NCBI GenBank assembly: GCA_000697665.1
Contig: KL197710.1
Location: forward strand, 2,083,036-2,147,035
DNA: 64,000 nucleotides
Direction of reading: 5' to 3'
Source: Jaapia argillacea MUCL 33604
Lineage: Eukaryota; Basidiomycota; Agaricomycetes; Jaapiales; Jaapiaceae
Positions 47,702 to 58,370 of this stretch are shown piece by piece. Position 1 is the first letter of the stretch. Each line of letters starts with the position of its first letter. Both the position numbers and the translations under genes were made by a program. The notes beneath the pieces are model-generated. The model searched no databases, was not told the DNA's origin, and saw only the letters and a program-made list of their open reading frames with translations.

Positions 47702-48873
47702 CTACGATATTTTGCTACCAGAAATTATCACGAATCTAGCGCCTGCATCTACATAACACCCAATAACACAACTGAACAACCACCACAACCCACCCCGAGA
47801 ACTGAGAAAGGCGCGAAATCCGGGAAACACAAATTCACTGATGTCCTCGACAGTCACATCTGTATACCCAACCTCCACTAGACTCTCCCTGTACTGATCC
47901 ACTGTTATGGCATTCTCTTTTGGCATTAGTCCGAACAGAGAGACAATCAAATACGTCCGCCATCGATCCATTGGTGAACTCTTGAAGCAAATGTCGGCGA
48001 GGGTAACCCGACCTCCTGGAGATAATCTTGCAAAGCTCTGTCGCAAAAAGTCCACCCTCGACTTGAAGTGGTATGCACAATCTAGTGCGATGATGCGATC
48101 GAAAGTAGGTGAGCTCGAAGATGGATCAAGAGGATGGTTCACGTCCGTCGGTCGAAATACGGCGTCGCCGTGGTAAAGATTGACCTCGGTTCTTGGAAAC
48201 GAAGCCGTATCTGATCCTTGGAAGTCCTTGATACGTGCCACCGATCGTCGGTAATGGCTTTTCAAACTTGTGATGCCAGTGAGGCGGGACGGTCGAGGAA
48301 TCAAGGGGTTAGAAAGTTGGAGAATCAACGATTCCCCGCTTCCATGTCCCACGTCTACATACAGTCAGCTGCGTATTGGATCCATAACGAAGTTGTCGCT
48401 CACCCAACACATTGTCCCCTGCTTCATAACGAGCGGCCTTTATAAGCTTGAGGGCAAGATCTATACGTCGGCGTGAATATCCGATCTTTAAGGAACTCGT
48501 GGAGACTCTCACTTTCACATGCTTGAGGAAAGCTGTCAGCACCCTTCAGCAATTTGAGGTCAGAATCCTCGTCGCACCCTGCGATAAAACATGGCGGCAC
48601 CTTCCAAAAGCCCATATTCAGCCACTCTGTCTTTGGTGCCTCTGTAGGTTGATCTCCAGGGAGCTTATTTAACGACAGATGGAACGAGCCATATGGATCC
48701 GATCGATGATTGAGTAGCATAGTAATTGATAGTAGCAGCGCGAGCAAAGCGGTGACCAAACTGTACGACAGGGTAAAGCCAGTTGCCCAGCGGTAACAGA
48801 GGAATCCGACGAGAATCAAGATGAGGGGCCAAAGTATCGTGGATCCGCCATATGTCAAGGACCTGAAGGTCAT
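47702..48873 (-). CDS. Membrane-anchored SAM-dependent methyltransferase
   Basis: Predicted small-molecule methyltransferase of the ER or another membrane. The N-terminus has two hydrophobic segments: GGSTILWPLILILVGFLCY and LVTALLALLLSITMLL. Then WLNMGFWK, an intron and DSFPQACENLALKLIKAAR precede motif I, NVLDVGHGSGES. Later blocks are PTFDRIIALDCAYHFKSRVD, FLRQSFARLSPGGRVTLADI and MDRWRTYLIVSLFGLMPKEN, with YRESLVEVGYTDVTVEDISE near the end. The order motif I, acidic residue, DCAYHF and SPGGRV is that of the sterol/ubiquinone/tocopherol-type class I methyltransferases. The substrate cannot be told. Its start is about 20 bases from the stop of the DUF7053-like gene on the same strand, so the two are close tandem neighbours. 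Confidence 0.82.
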
Positions 48874-48892
48874 GAAGTTAGTTAGTCCTCAA

Positions 48893-49453
48893 TCAGTAGG
48901 GGTGAAAACTGTGAATGCGGTACCGACTGTGAGATTGTGGTGCCTCTTCGCCTTCCAACTTGGATGCAAGGTTGTCCAGCAAAGCGACATGCGATGTCTT
49001 CAAAGACTTCATGACAAGTGGAAGAAAGAGGAAGAAAGCCTAATAACCGAATGACGTTTTTCAGTGACAGGATTTCCAATTAGTACAGTCCACGATTCTA
49101 ACCTGTACGATCACCGCTTCATGAATCTCTGTCCCATCTTGAACCGCGGTAGCCCTCCACTTATTCGTCAAAAGTGTCCCACCACCAGCGTTCACGACGG
49201 AATCAAATCCATCCTCTACAAAACTGAATTTCACGGTGTATTTGATCGTGGTGGGGAAGACACCAAGGACCTTTAAGTTGTCGGTCACAACGAACAAGGT
49301 TGGATCGTTTGGGTCGGGAGAACAGTCTATGACGAGAGGGTTAAGTCTGACGATCGTTGGTGGTTGGTGGAGCGCGAGGATGACCTCGTCGGTAGGTACT
49401 TTGACGAGCTTGGTTGTTGAAACTGTTCGTGTTAGAAAGAGGGACCAGGACAT
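48893..49453 (-). CDS. DUF7053-like fungal protein
   Basis: Two exons encode about 165 residues. The pattern VPTDEVILALHQPPTIVRLN, PLVIDCSPDPNDPTLFVVTD, LKVLGVFPTTIKYTVKFSF and WRATAVQDGTEIHEAVIVQ resembles the fungal DUF7053 family, whose lipid-binding START-like fold is only predicted. The second exon adds FFLFLPLVMKSLKTSHVALL, then a polar tail. Family assignment is from memory of the pattern (LNPL, TD, steroid-carrier-like beta strands) and is moderate. It reads in the same direction as the adjoining methyltransferase. Confidence 0.6.
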
Positions 49454-49851
49454 CTTGAGGGATGGTAGGATGTGTGGTTGACTCGAATGTAGGACAAGGA
49501 GAGGTCGCCGGGAAACCGTGAAAGAGAGTTCTTAGTGCCGTATAATATTGGATGCGAATTTGCGTCATGGTGACAACTTTCAGTTGTACAACACACTGCG
49601 AACAGGTCAACCAAAATACATATGAGCATTGCAGTACAATCTAGGGGGACAGCATGACAGTTGACAACAAAAAAGAAAATCTTCAAAACATGAACGATAT
49701 CGTTCTATATCACAAGACAGACCAAGGGTATGCACGGTGGGAAATCTGAAAACCATCATCTTTAATCATACACACCATCCACTTTCTCCTATGCTCACCC
49801 AACCGAGAGTGAACCAGCTAAATCACCAAGATGCTCCAACGAGGAGTGGCT
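49454..49851. other. Intergenic region
   Basis: About 400 bases between two minus-strand genes; no coding sequence is seen. Confidence 0.45.
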
Positions 49852-51391
49852 TTAGTTGACCAATTCTGATTCCTGAGGAGGCTCTGAAGGTACTTCAGAT
49901 GGTTCGGGGTCTGCTTCAGTAAGTTCGACATGGCTCGGGCTGGGTTCGACACCCTCCCCGATCCCAACCTCACCGACGACGTAGCGGAGGACGTCACTCA
50001 GTGTGATGATGCCCAGTAGCCGACCTTTCTTGCCTCCTTTTCGTTCCTCCTCCTAAAAAATAAGAAAATGGCAAAAGGTCAAAATGGCAAAATGGAATAT
50101 ATTAAAAAAGCCGCACCTCGCCCTCGACGACGACGAGCCTGTGCACCCTGCGTTTCTTGATAAGTTGCAGAAGAGTTCCTATTGAATCGGTAGCTGTACA
50201 TATCACAACTCCGGGGAAATCTGGTGATCGTTGATGCAGGGCCTCTTCGATTGTCAAGTCCAGAGCTTGGTAAGCTCCAAGCCGAACAAGGGTCTAAATA
50301 GCAAGTGTCAGCGGCAGTTTTCCCGAATGAAAGGAGAAGAAGCGAGACTGACGATAACATCAACGGTTTCATAAAGGTTCACGACCACGCCATCTTCGTC
50401 AATGATTGGTACCGCGGAGATACCACGTTCGGAGAACATGTGTACGACATCAAACACAGGTGTTTGTAGTGTTGCTGTTGCGATTGGATGGTAGGGTGTT
50501 CGGCCTTCTAGCGTAGCAGGATGTGACGGTGTTGCGAAGACATAGGTTCCGATGCCGAGTTTACGGAGTGGTAAGTGGAGCTGCTGGATCTCTCGGGCAC
50601 ACTAAACCCAACACCGAATGACCTCGTTAATTCGGAAAGGGATAGTCACGGGCTGAACTCACATTAATAGATATGAACTTGAGGAGACGGTATTGGGTTA
50701 GGACGGATACAATGACTTCGTGGCCGGTCTCTGAGTCATTATCCAGTAAAGGCAGGCGGCGAGCATGAGTTTGTATCAGAAGTTTGGCGGCGTAGAATAA
50801 AGAACTTGATGGATGGTCTCGTAGCAGAGGCGGAGGTGGTACTCCAAGGCTCTTTTCAATCTCTGAATCCATGGTCCCAATCGGATCGTATCTCACCAAA
50901 AAAATTGATAGATGCTCACCTCGGAGCGACTCGAGACGAAAGTTTTCGACGTCGGCCGCGATGTTCTCGTACGATGAGGTACGGTAGTAGTATTGAATGA
51001 GATGGATGATGTCCTGCACTGTGAGCATGCCCGCAAACTTTGATTGGTCGCTATTCCATAACGGTGCAGATACAACACCTAAATTAATTGGAGACGGCTT
51101 GTTAGACACACAGGGTTCATCAGATATCCATGCGAGGGACTCACCATTGAGTAAAAGGCATTGTAGGGCCTTCCGGACTTCCAACTTTGTGTCGAGGACA
51201 ATTAATCTGAAGCTGACTGGAAAGGCATCGTATGCTTGCCTGCCCTTCAGGTAAGCTCGTATACTGTTGAGAGCAGCGTCATGAGATTCTTGATTTTGAT
51301 GTGGAGGAAGATGAGAGACAGCCCGTGGTCGTCGAGTGGAGGCCTTCCGCCTTACTTTGGGAGAGGTCGTTGGTGAAAGTGTCGCGTTCAT
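49852..51391 (-). CDS. SNF4: AMPK/SNF1 kinase gamma subunit with CBS domains
   Basis: Nucleotide-sensing subunit of the Snf1 (AMPK) kinase, which controls the response to low carbon. About 430 residues over several exons. The start MNATLSPTTSPKVRRKAS gives a basic N-terminal tail. CBS repeats follow: LNSIRAYLKGRQAYDAFPVS, FRLIVLDTKLEVRKALQCLL, SKFAGMLTVQDIIHLIQYYY, PSSSLFYAAKLLIQTHARRL, VLTQYRLLKFIS, IATATLQTPVFDVVHMFSER, GISAVPIIDEDGVVVNLYET and a fourth with LIKKRRVHRLVVVEG, LLGIITLSDVLRYVVG. This is the standard four-CBS layout, with arginines at RRL and HRL that contact phosphates in homologues. The C-terminus is acidic (EADPEPSEVPSEPPQESEL). Start is the ATG at 51389-51391. It shares a 300-base promoter with the Ssh4-type gene. 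Confidence 0.92.
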
Positions 51392-51691
51392 GTCAGCGGG
51401 CGAGCATCGGCATAACACAGCAGACGGACGAAGGGGTAATTGTTCAGACGACTGGTCTTCCGATTGGTCTCAGGAGGTCCACATCCCTGGTCATTTGGTC
51501 CGCGGGACGGTCCGAATGGCGGACCGTACCGGACCACGCTGTCGGACCATGGCGGACGCATGCGGGGAGGCTGACAAGGCTGAATCGGACTCCAACGCAC
51601 CAGGCCCTCCCCAGCAACCCTGCGGGCTGCATCACATTTCTTCGCTGCTTCCCCTCCAACATCTTACGACGGTTCACATTAATCTTCAACA
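51392..51691. other. Shared promoter of SNF4 and SSH4-type genes
   Basis: Exactly 300 bases between divergent starts. No gene is seen. Joint regulation by nutrient supply would make sense for both products but is inference. Confidence 0.5.
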
Positions 51692-53671
51692 ATGGCCACG
51701 GCCGTATCCCAGACGGTTCTTCAAGGTCTCACATGGGACGACGATTCCTCACTAGACTTGTTATCGTCAGGTGTCCGAGCTCTTAAGGAGGCTCTCTCAC
51801 TTCCAGATCCCTCCCCAAGTGTTTCCGTCCGCGACCAGCTTGACGAACCAAATCAAGCTTTACTCGTTCTTCTTCCTCTTCTTATCGTGCTCTCGACGTT
51901 TCTGTTTCTCCTCCTGGTTTTCCTGTTATGCATTATAATATTGCGCAGACGACGAGGCATTTTACTCCGGGATAACGATGGCCCTGTCGACATGAGCAGA
52001 GAGGAGTTGATAGAGGGAGAGGGTGGCTTTGATTCCATGGAGTCCCATTGGCTCGAGAGTGTTACCGAGCCAGAACGCCGATCATATCTCAGAGCGAAAG
52101 GTCAGTCCGACCCCAATGCACCAGACAAAGTTGCTAACCCAGAATTTTCATTCTCCTCAGAGTATCAAATGCAATATCCTCCCAACTCCATGCCGACAGA
52201 TATCACCCTGTCGCAATTCCTCTCTATCCAAGAGAAGGGCGTTTCCGCCTGGTCTTTCGAACCCGATTTCGAATCCTTGTCATCTCTTGTGGTGCAGGGC
52301 AGGACGGAGATTACATTCCTCCCCGATCCAGCCTCACCCGCCTCCGTTCAGACGACCCTTCCTCTTCCGAAACTCAACGAGGTATATTACTGGGAAGTGA
52401 AGATGTTCGATCTTCCCCAAGATACCAATGTCGCTATTGGGTTGGCGACGAAACCATACCCTTCATTCCGTCTCCCGGGCTCCAGTCGGTACTCTGTCGC
52501 GTATCACTCCAACGGCGACAAGTCGCACAATTACCCATTCACTGCGTCATCATTCGGTCCTGGTTATAAGGAGGGGGATGTCTTGGGAGTTGGTTATCGT
52601 CCTCGCACAGGAACGGTTTTCTTCACACGAAACGGGCGCAAGATGGAGGATGCCTTCGTTGGGATGACGAGGTGGAATCTGTTCCCTACAGTCGGAGCAG
52701 ATGGCGCCTGCACGCTTCATATCAACCTTGGCCAAGCAGGCTTTGTCTTTATCGAGGCGAACGTGAAGAAATGGGGACTTGCCCCCAGCATTGGTACTCT
52801 CGCACCTCCGCCAGCATACGGTAGCGAGCGAGGCAGCATTCTGCTCCAAGCCGGAGGCCAAATCACCCCCCGAGGCGTTGACGCAGCGTCGCCCCGAAGC
52901 CCGCCCGGTGCATCCTCTTTATCGCCTCCCCGGCGGACTCATCGTTCGCGTCGTCCAAAACCACAACTTCCCGTCATCCACGTCCAATCACCAGGCACGG
53001 GTAGCCCAATTGCCTCTCCTCCGCCTCCTCCGCTGACCCCACCTCCACCTATTACTCCCATCGAGGAAGAGCCAGATGATTCCGCCGCAGGGCCGTCTAC
53101 ATCACGCAGATACATTTCTCCCACTGATATGCCATTCCACAACCCGCCTAACACTAATTTACCCCCGTCTCCTCCTCATGAAGGAGAGAGCGAGCACCCT
53201 GAAGCAGAGGGGGATTGGACCTCAGCCTCCTCTCGTTCGGCTTCACCCGACGTAGAAGGTGAGCAGCATTGGCCTCACACGATACATTCAGCTAGAACCC
53301 GTTCATGCGATGACCTACGTTCGATAGGTTCTGAACAGGCGGTTCGTGATCCTCACGATTCTCCAATCTTCCCCAACCCTCCCACTCCTAATCCCCACGA
53401 CATACATTTGCAGGCTTTCAACCGTTCCTCCCCACCCACCAACACCGGAGTCCTCGATGGTGCGCCTTCTCTTAGGCGGGAGCCTCCGGGGTATTCTCCC
53501 CTTGATCCGCTCGTTTATGCCGATGGTGTTCACATTGACTTGCCAGCGGAAGTGATTGCCGCTGCTTTGGAAAGGGGGACACTTCCTTCTGGTGCCATTG
53601 GCCAAGGGAGTGGGTCTCGCTCTGATCGCAGGAGGAGTAGAAGGGAGAGGGAGAGGCAGGCTCGTTCATGA
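51692..53671 (+). CDS. SSH4: Ssh4/Ear1-type SPRY membrane protein, Rsp5 ubiquitin ligase adaptor
   Basis: Predicted endosome/vacuole adaptor that recruits an Rsp5-type ubiquitin ligase to membrane proteins for degradation. One membrane helix (LLVLLPLLIVLSTFLFLLL) precedes a basic stop-transfer segment ILRRRRG. The SPRY domain covers about residues 185-360: SQFLSIQEKGVSAWSFEPD, NEVYYWEVKMFDLPQDTNVA, IGLATKPYPSFRLPG, SVAYHSNGDKSHNYPF, GPGYKEGDVLGVGYRPRTGT, VFFTRNGRKMEDAF and LHINLGQAGFVFIEANVKKW. The long tail is Pro/Ser-rich with PPPAYGSERG, a candidate PY motif. The frame is open without splicing, but 52101-52160 has all marks of a 60-base intron with no stop, so the real protein is probably 20 residues shorter than the unspliced 659. 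Confidence 0.9.
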   Translation: MATAVSQTVLQGLTWDDDSSLDLLSSGVRALKEALSLPDPSPSVSVRDQLDEPNQALLVLLPLLIVLSTFLFLLLVFLLCIIILRRRRGILLRDNDGPVDMSREELIEGEGGFDSMESHWLESVTEPERRSYLRAKGQSDPNAPDKVANPEFSFSSEYQMQYPPNSMPTDITLSQFLSIQEKGVSAWSFEPDFESLSSLVVQGRTEITFLPDPASPASVQTTLPLPKLNEVYYWEVKMFDLPQDTNVAIGLATKPYPSFRLPGSSRYSVAYHSNGDKSHNYPFTASSFGPGYKEGDVLGVGYRPRTGTVFFTRNGRKMEDAFVGMTRWNLFPTVGADGACTLHINLGQAGFVFIEANVKKWGLAPSIGTLAPPPAYGSERGSILLQAGGQITPRGVDAASPRSPPGASSLSPPRRTHRSRRPKPQLPVIHVQSPGTGSPIASPPPPPLTPPPPITPIEEEPDDSAAGPSTSRRYISPTDMPFHNPPNTNLPPSPPHEGESEHPEAEGDWTSASSRSASPDVEGEQHWPHTIHSARTRSCDDLRSIGSEQAVRDPHDSPIFPNPPTPNPHDIHLQAFNRSSPPTNTGVLDGAPSLRREPPGYSPLDPLVYADGVHIDLPAEVIAAALERGTLPSGAIGQGSGSRSDRRRSRRERERQARS

Positions 53672-54255
53672 GCACGGTTACATTTTACGCTGTTTATGAT
53701 GTAGATGATGGTTCGTCGGATCTCGCCCACTTTACCATCTAACTGTGATTAATCTATTGTTTTCGCCAGTCATGTTATCATACGATGGGGTGTTAAAGGA
53801 AGGTTTCCTTGTTGTGTATTCATTTGAGGCACTCGTTTGTTGTTGAGATGGAAGACGGACTCGCGCCCACCCACTCGATATCTCTCGCGATCGCTGCATT
53901 ATATGTATCTGAATCTGTTGCATTGTGTTTTATCCATCACTAGTAGAGTATGCTGGCCTTCACCCCTCGTCCTGAAACACTTCATTCCAAGCGCCAATGA
54001 TGTCTGGTTCAGCTCAAGGGTCCGAGCACTGGAGGCTGTGATGGATGCTTCCACGATCGTGACGGAGAATGAGGTAGCGTCGTGTAGAACATCCTCTTGT
54101 TCCGTGCACGCAGAGTTTTATGGGGGGGTGTCTGTCTTGGATACATACTTCGCACGGTTGGCCCAGCACCACATCAGCGCAAAGAGGATGTGTAAATTGG
54201 CTAGTTAGTGGTCATGAGGCGAGGGCAAAATGGCATCTAGGAGCACTGACTACTA
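53672..54255. other. Convergent 3' region, no gene seen
   Basis: About 580 bases between the ends of a plus-strand and a minus-strand gene. No coding sequence is seen. Confidence 0.45.
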
Positions 54256-55443
54256 TCATAAATGACACCACGAATAAAAATCATCGGACACCATTTGACC
54301 GCTTCTCACTAATGTTCCGTCTGCACTGTCCACGTAAATTTCTAGCTTGTAGCTTTCTTTGTCCCATTTGTAAGGGAAAACGAGCGTGCGCAGCGAAGGA
54401 GACAATGCCCTCATGGATCGAACAAAGTCCAAAATATTTGCCTCGCCTCCAAACTCCCTGGGTGGGTCGGGATCCCGCTTCTGATCTCTTGCCAAGACCA
54501 GTATTTCGAGGTGAGGCAACATAGGGAGCGAATTACTGAATTCTCTTATCAGTTGCTCGTATGAGTTCTGCAAAGCGATAAAGAGTCATTAGCATATAGG
54601 ACTCTAAGAGACCACTAAGTGACGGTAACTTACACTTCCCCAGTCGTCATTTCGATAAAAGCCAGCGAGGCATAGTCGTCTGAGGTTCGGAGCTCCTTGG
54701 GTCAACATGGTCACCGTGTTTGTGAGCGAGACATGGGGATTTGAATCCCAATGTTGCAGGCTAAGCGTTGTCAAAGTGTCGCGAAATAGAGCAATGTCGC
54801 GGAGTGCTCTAGTTTCTTCTTCTTCATCCAAGTGCCAGAAGCGTACTTTCATGGATGTCACGGGTCTCGAAGAAGAAAACGCGGCCAAAACTTCCGCGTC
54901 CACCTCCATGGAATTGACGTTGGGTAGAAAGTCGTTGCTAAATTTTACGCCTTCTTCACCATTGGCGTAAAACTCGGACTGCTGGTGAGTCCAATTTGTA
55001 ATGTCTGGTTGGTTGAGAAGGAATTTGACGGTCCCTTCCAGGTTGAAGGAGTAGTTATGAAAGGAAAGGAGGCGATATGGACAGCCGAGAAATTGTGAAG
55101 ACGGGAATGCCGCGCTATGACCGGTATAACCCGAGACGCGTAAATGACGGAGGTTGACCAGCGACAGAAACGCCTGGTGCGCGTCGTCGTCTCGCTCGAC
55201 CAGCTCGATGGCCAGGGAATGGACCCATCTACCGAGGGAAGGATGCGCGATGACGGATTGAGCGAAGGAACGCCGCCGGTTATGTGTGTCGATGGCTACG
55301 GAGCGAAACAGGAGTCGTTGCGCTTCACAAGCAAACGTACGAGAGGCCAAGCAGATGTTATACAAGTCACCGGGACTCGTAGCGAATTCGAAGATGTGGG
55401 CGCACAACTCGACGGGCAGGAGATTAGATAACGTGGTGCACAT
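54256..55443 (-). CDS. F-box protein, copy 1 of a local cluster
   Basis: Predicted substrate receptor of an SCF ubiquitin ligase. Two exons encode about 375 residues. The F-box is at the N-terminus: NLLPVELCAHIFEFATSPGD, LYNICLASRTFACEAQRLLF, RSVAIDTHNRR. The rest is an LRR-like region: VNLRHLRVSGYTGHSAA, GCPYRLLSFHNYSFNLEG, LPNVNSMEVDAEVLAAFS, SRPVTSMKVRFWHLDEEEET and APNLRRLCLAGFYRNDDWGS. After the intron come SLPMLPHLEILVLARDQK and LRTLVFPYKWDKESYKLEIY. The second copy at 56635-57792 is collinear over its whole length, including the intron position. Target proteins are unknown. Such families are expanded and fast-changing in agaricomycetes. Confidence 0.85.
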
Positions 55444-55917
55444 CGTTGCAGTCCCAAGGACCTGTAGTGTGTGATTGATTGATACACAGTCAATGATCAG
55501 AAATGGCGGGAGGACACACATGCGTAAGGGGTTAAAACGGTGGTATTAATGGTATTCCCTCGCAATAGATGCCTATGATATGAAGCACCTTCAAAGGCAA
55601 TCAAGGCGACGCTTGGTGGCTGGACGATAAAGCCCACCTCGACTGGGTACCGGCGCGTAACACGACAGCAATGGAGAATGTGATCATAACAAGTCATAAT
55701 GGTGATCCCAACAAAATCAGCAAGTCAACAGTTGCCCACAGACAAGTGGCGACTCAAAACTCCACCGATGTTGAGAGAAAACCGGAAGCCGCATTTTGGA
55801 TCCAATCTCAATTAGAAAACATACGAAAGCCACATAATGCATTGCATCAGTCGTTTAAAATAATTTAATCGCGTCCCCCCATCGCATTTGTCCCATGACA
55901 AACAACCCAAAGGAATA
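55444..55917. other. Upstream region of F-box copy 1
   Basis: About 470 bases between the first F-box gene and the decayed third copy. No gene is seen. Confidence 0.4.
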
Positions 55918-56520
55918 TTACAGCTTGAAGATGACTCTCCCATTGACCTCTGTGGTAAGTATCTGGTACTTATGCAAATGCGACAGCGTGTAGAAAGTGT
56001 GTGTGTGTGACCAATGACAGGGCAGAATCTGAAACAGTGGCTTCCCCGTTGAGAATGCCAGGCAGGGGAGGATCGAGAGGGAAATCCAATGATAAGACAA
56101 GTGCTTCGAGGCGTTGCAGCAAAGCGAGTGACCTTCCCAGCTCTGTTAAGTATAATGGTGCCGGAAGAGAGACTTCAGCTGGCAACCGACGAGAGAACAG
56201 CCATAATGGATGACAGTGACATGCATTTCATATCTTTGCTCTCTGTAGAACCCAGCAAGCATCAATATAAACACCGCCAACGAAAAGATGAGAGGGGTGT
56301 ACGCAGGGTGTCGTTGAAGTGGTACGATAGTAAACGAAGTCGCGAAAGCCTATTTTCTCGTCCAGAGTCAAAGCTCGAGAAGCGATTAAAACTCGGCGTC
56401 GACCTGAATGGAATCGAAATTCGGTAGAATATAATTCGGAAACGTGATACCTTCCCCGAGGGACATCGTAGCATGCGATTGTAAATGACCCAGCCTTCGT
56501 AACTCAGCCTCCACTATTCA
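55918..56520 (-). pseudogene. Decayed, 5'-truncated third F-box copy
   Basis: Minus-strand remnants of the same F-box family lie in broken frames. GEGITFPNYILPNFDSIQVD (about 56390-56460) matches GVKFSNDFLPNVNSMEVDAE of copy 1 and is followed at once by a TAA stop (56386-56388). In another frame, LALLQRLEALVLSLDFPLDP matches LPMLPHLEILVLARDQKRDP, and ILNGEATVSDSALSLVTHTH follows the same course. After a further shift HKYQILTTEVNGRVIFKL matches KWDKESYKLEIYV. The F-box half itself is missing; the DNA beyond is the 3' end of copy 2. This is a dead duplicate unless it contributes a small RNA. Confidence 0.75.
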
Positions 56521-56634
56521 ACTAGCGATTAGTCAATGACGGAGTGTCCGGAGTGGACGTTCACCACCCGCGCCGACTTTAAGGGAAAGAAATCAATAAA
56601 TGACGGCATATATGTGCAAGTAAAAATGCCCACT

Positions 56635-57792
56635 TTAAAAAGACTTGTCAAACTGCAACCAAGAGTCAAAACGAGACGGCATCGGGCTTTCCCTAGACAC
56701 CTCCCCATCCCCACCTTTCACAAATGCAACCAACTTCTGTTTATCGGTATCCCATTCCCAAGGAAACACGACGGTGCAAAGCCGGGATGACTTGGGCATC
56801 AAGAGTCGAGCGAAATTCAACGCGTAGTCCACGTCATCAATTTCGGGCGAGGATACGACCGGAAGATTCAGAGCCAAGACAAATGTGTCGAGGTGAGGTA
56901 GAGAAGGTGGTATGCTGTTCCCTATCAGCATTGCCGTTTCTTTCGGAATCGGCATGTTCTAAAAAGTAAGAGAAATCAGTAAAGGGAGGTAAACAACGTG
57001 TACGACCAATACCTCTGTGGAATAAGCATCAAAAATCCCAGCAAGGTACAAACATTTGAGGTTCGGAACTCCGTCACCCAATACCACCAAGATCGCCTTG
57101 ATAGACAAGTTGGGTGATGAATCCCAATATTGGATACTGAGAGTCGTCAAGGAGCTGGCAAAATGACGTAGTTGGTGAAATGCCCGAGTTTCCTGAGTAT
57201 AGCCCAACTGCCATATGCGCATTTTCATTGATACGACTGGCCTGGGGGATGAGAATCCCATCAGAACCTCGGCATCGACATTCATAACCTCGAGATTCGG
57301 CAGGAAGTCTTCACGAAATGCAACGCCCGGTTGCGTATCATCGTTATAAAACTGAGACTGTTGATGTGTCCAAGTTCGAATCTCGGGTTGATTGGCCAAA
57401 AAGTTGACAGTTGATTCGATATGGAACGACCGAGTCGAAAATGATAAAAGGCGAAAAGGACAGTCCTGGAAATACTTCTCAGGAAGCCTCGGTATGCGTC
57501 CCAATATGATTAAATGACGAAGGTTGACCAAGTATGCAAACACTTTTGGAGTGTTGGTGTTTGATAAATGGACGGGAGTCTGGAGTGAGTGAACCAAGGA
57601 CCCAAGAGAGGGGTTATCGACCAACGTTCCCAGGAAGGGCTCGAGATTGCCGTCGTGAAGGTGCACGTCGTAATACAACACTCGGCGTGCTTCCTGATTG
57701 CAAGTACTGGAGGCGAGGCAGATGACAGACAAGTCCTGAGGACTTGAGACAAGGCTGAAAATATGAGCGCAGAGCTCGATGGGTAACATCAT
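56635..57792 (-). CDS. F-box protein, copy 2 of a local cluster
   Basis: Two exons encode about 370 residues. F-box: MMLPIELCAHIFSLVSSPQD, LSVICLASSTCNQEARRVLY, YDVHLHDGN. The LRR-like body follows: LVNLRHLIILGRIPRLPE, DCPFRLLSFSTRSFHIESTV, FLPNLEVMNVDAEVLMGFSS, PRPVVSMKMRIWQLGYTQET and VPNLKCLYLAGIFDAYSTE. The single intron (GTATTG donor, TTTTAG acceptor) lies where copy 1 has its intron. The second exon has MPIPKETAMLIGNSIPPSLP, HLDTFVLALNLPVV and SRLCTVVFPWEWDTDKQKLV. Similarity to copy 1 is clear but far from identical, so the duplication is not recent. Either of the two adjacent ATGs could be used. Confidence 0.85.
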
Positions 57793-58370
57793 TGTAGTGA
57801 GATGGCGTAGCGGATGATCAACTATCGCGTTCCTTTCAACTTCGCCAACGGAGAATGGTCAGAAGATGGAAGGCCGGGACGTACGGAACGTGCTGGTGAA
57901 ATGACCAGGATTGTCGGTCCAAAAGTCCAGTCTAAAGCAGGCGTATCAGAGACTTCTAGGGATCGTGAGTGAAATTGGTTCACATTCAACAAACTATATC
58001 GATCTGCGTTGACGCGATGGACGAACGACGTAGCATGTGCTATCGTAATGCCAAATCGGGCAAAAGCCAAGCAATCCACAACACTTCGATCCTTCTACTC
58101 AACGTCTCCCAGGCTCATCCGAGGAATCGTTGCTCGAAAACACACCAGTGTGAAAAACTCAAATCGGCCAATGGCAGCGACAGCGACATCTCCCACAAGC
58201 CATTACACAGAATCTACACCTCCTTGCCTACCAATACAAATCTATAAGTACATCGAACGCGGAACGCCTAAAGTCACACGAGAACCGTTATGCATATGAG
58301 ACAAAGAATGACGAAAATACCCCAGCAGCGAAAGGGAAACATGCATATAGCCAGAAATCAAGTACAGCAG
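57793..58370. other. Upstream region of F-box copy 2
   Basis: About 580 bases with only short open frames. No gene is seen. Confidence 0.4.

Noticed and set aside
54720-54760. Stretch resembling a tRNA T-arm (GGATTTGAATCCC)
   Set aside because: It lies inside the first F-box coding exon and no cloverleaf or A box is present at the right distance.
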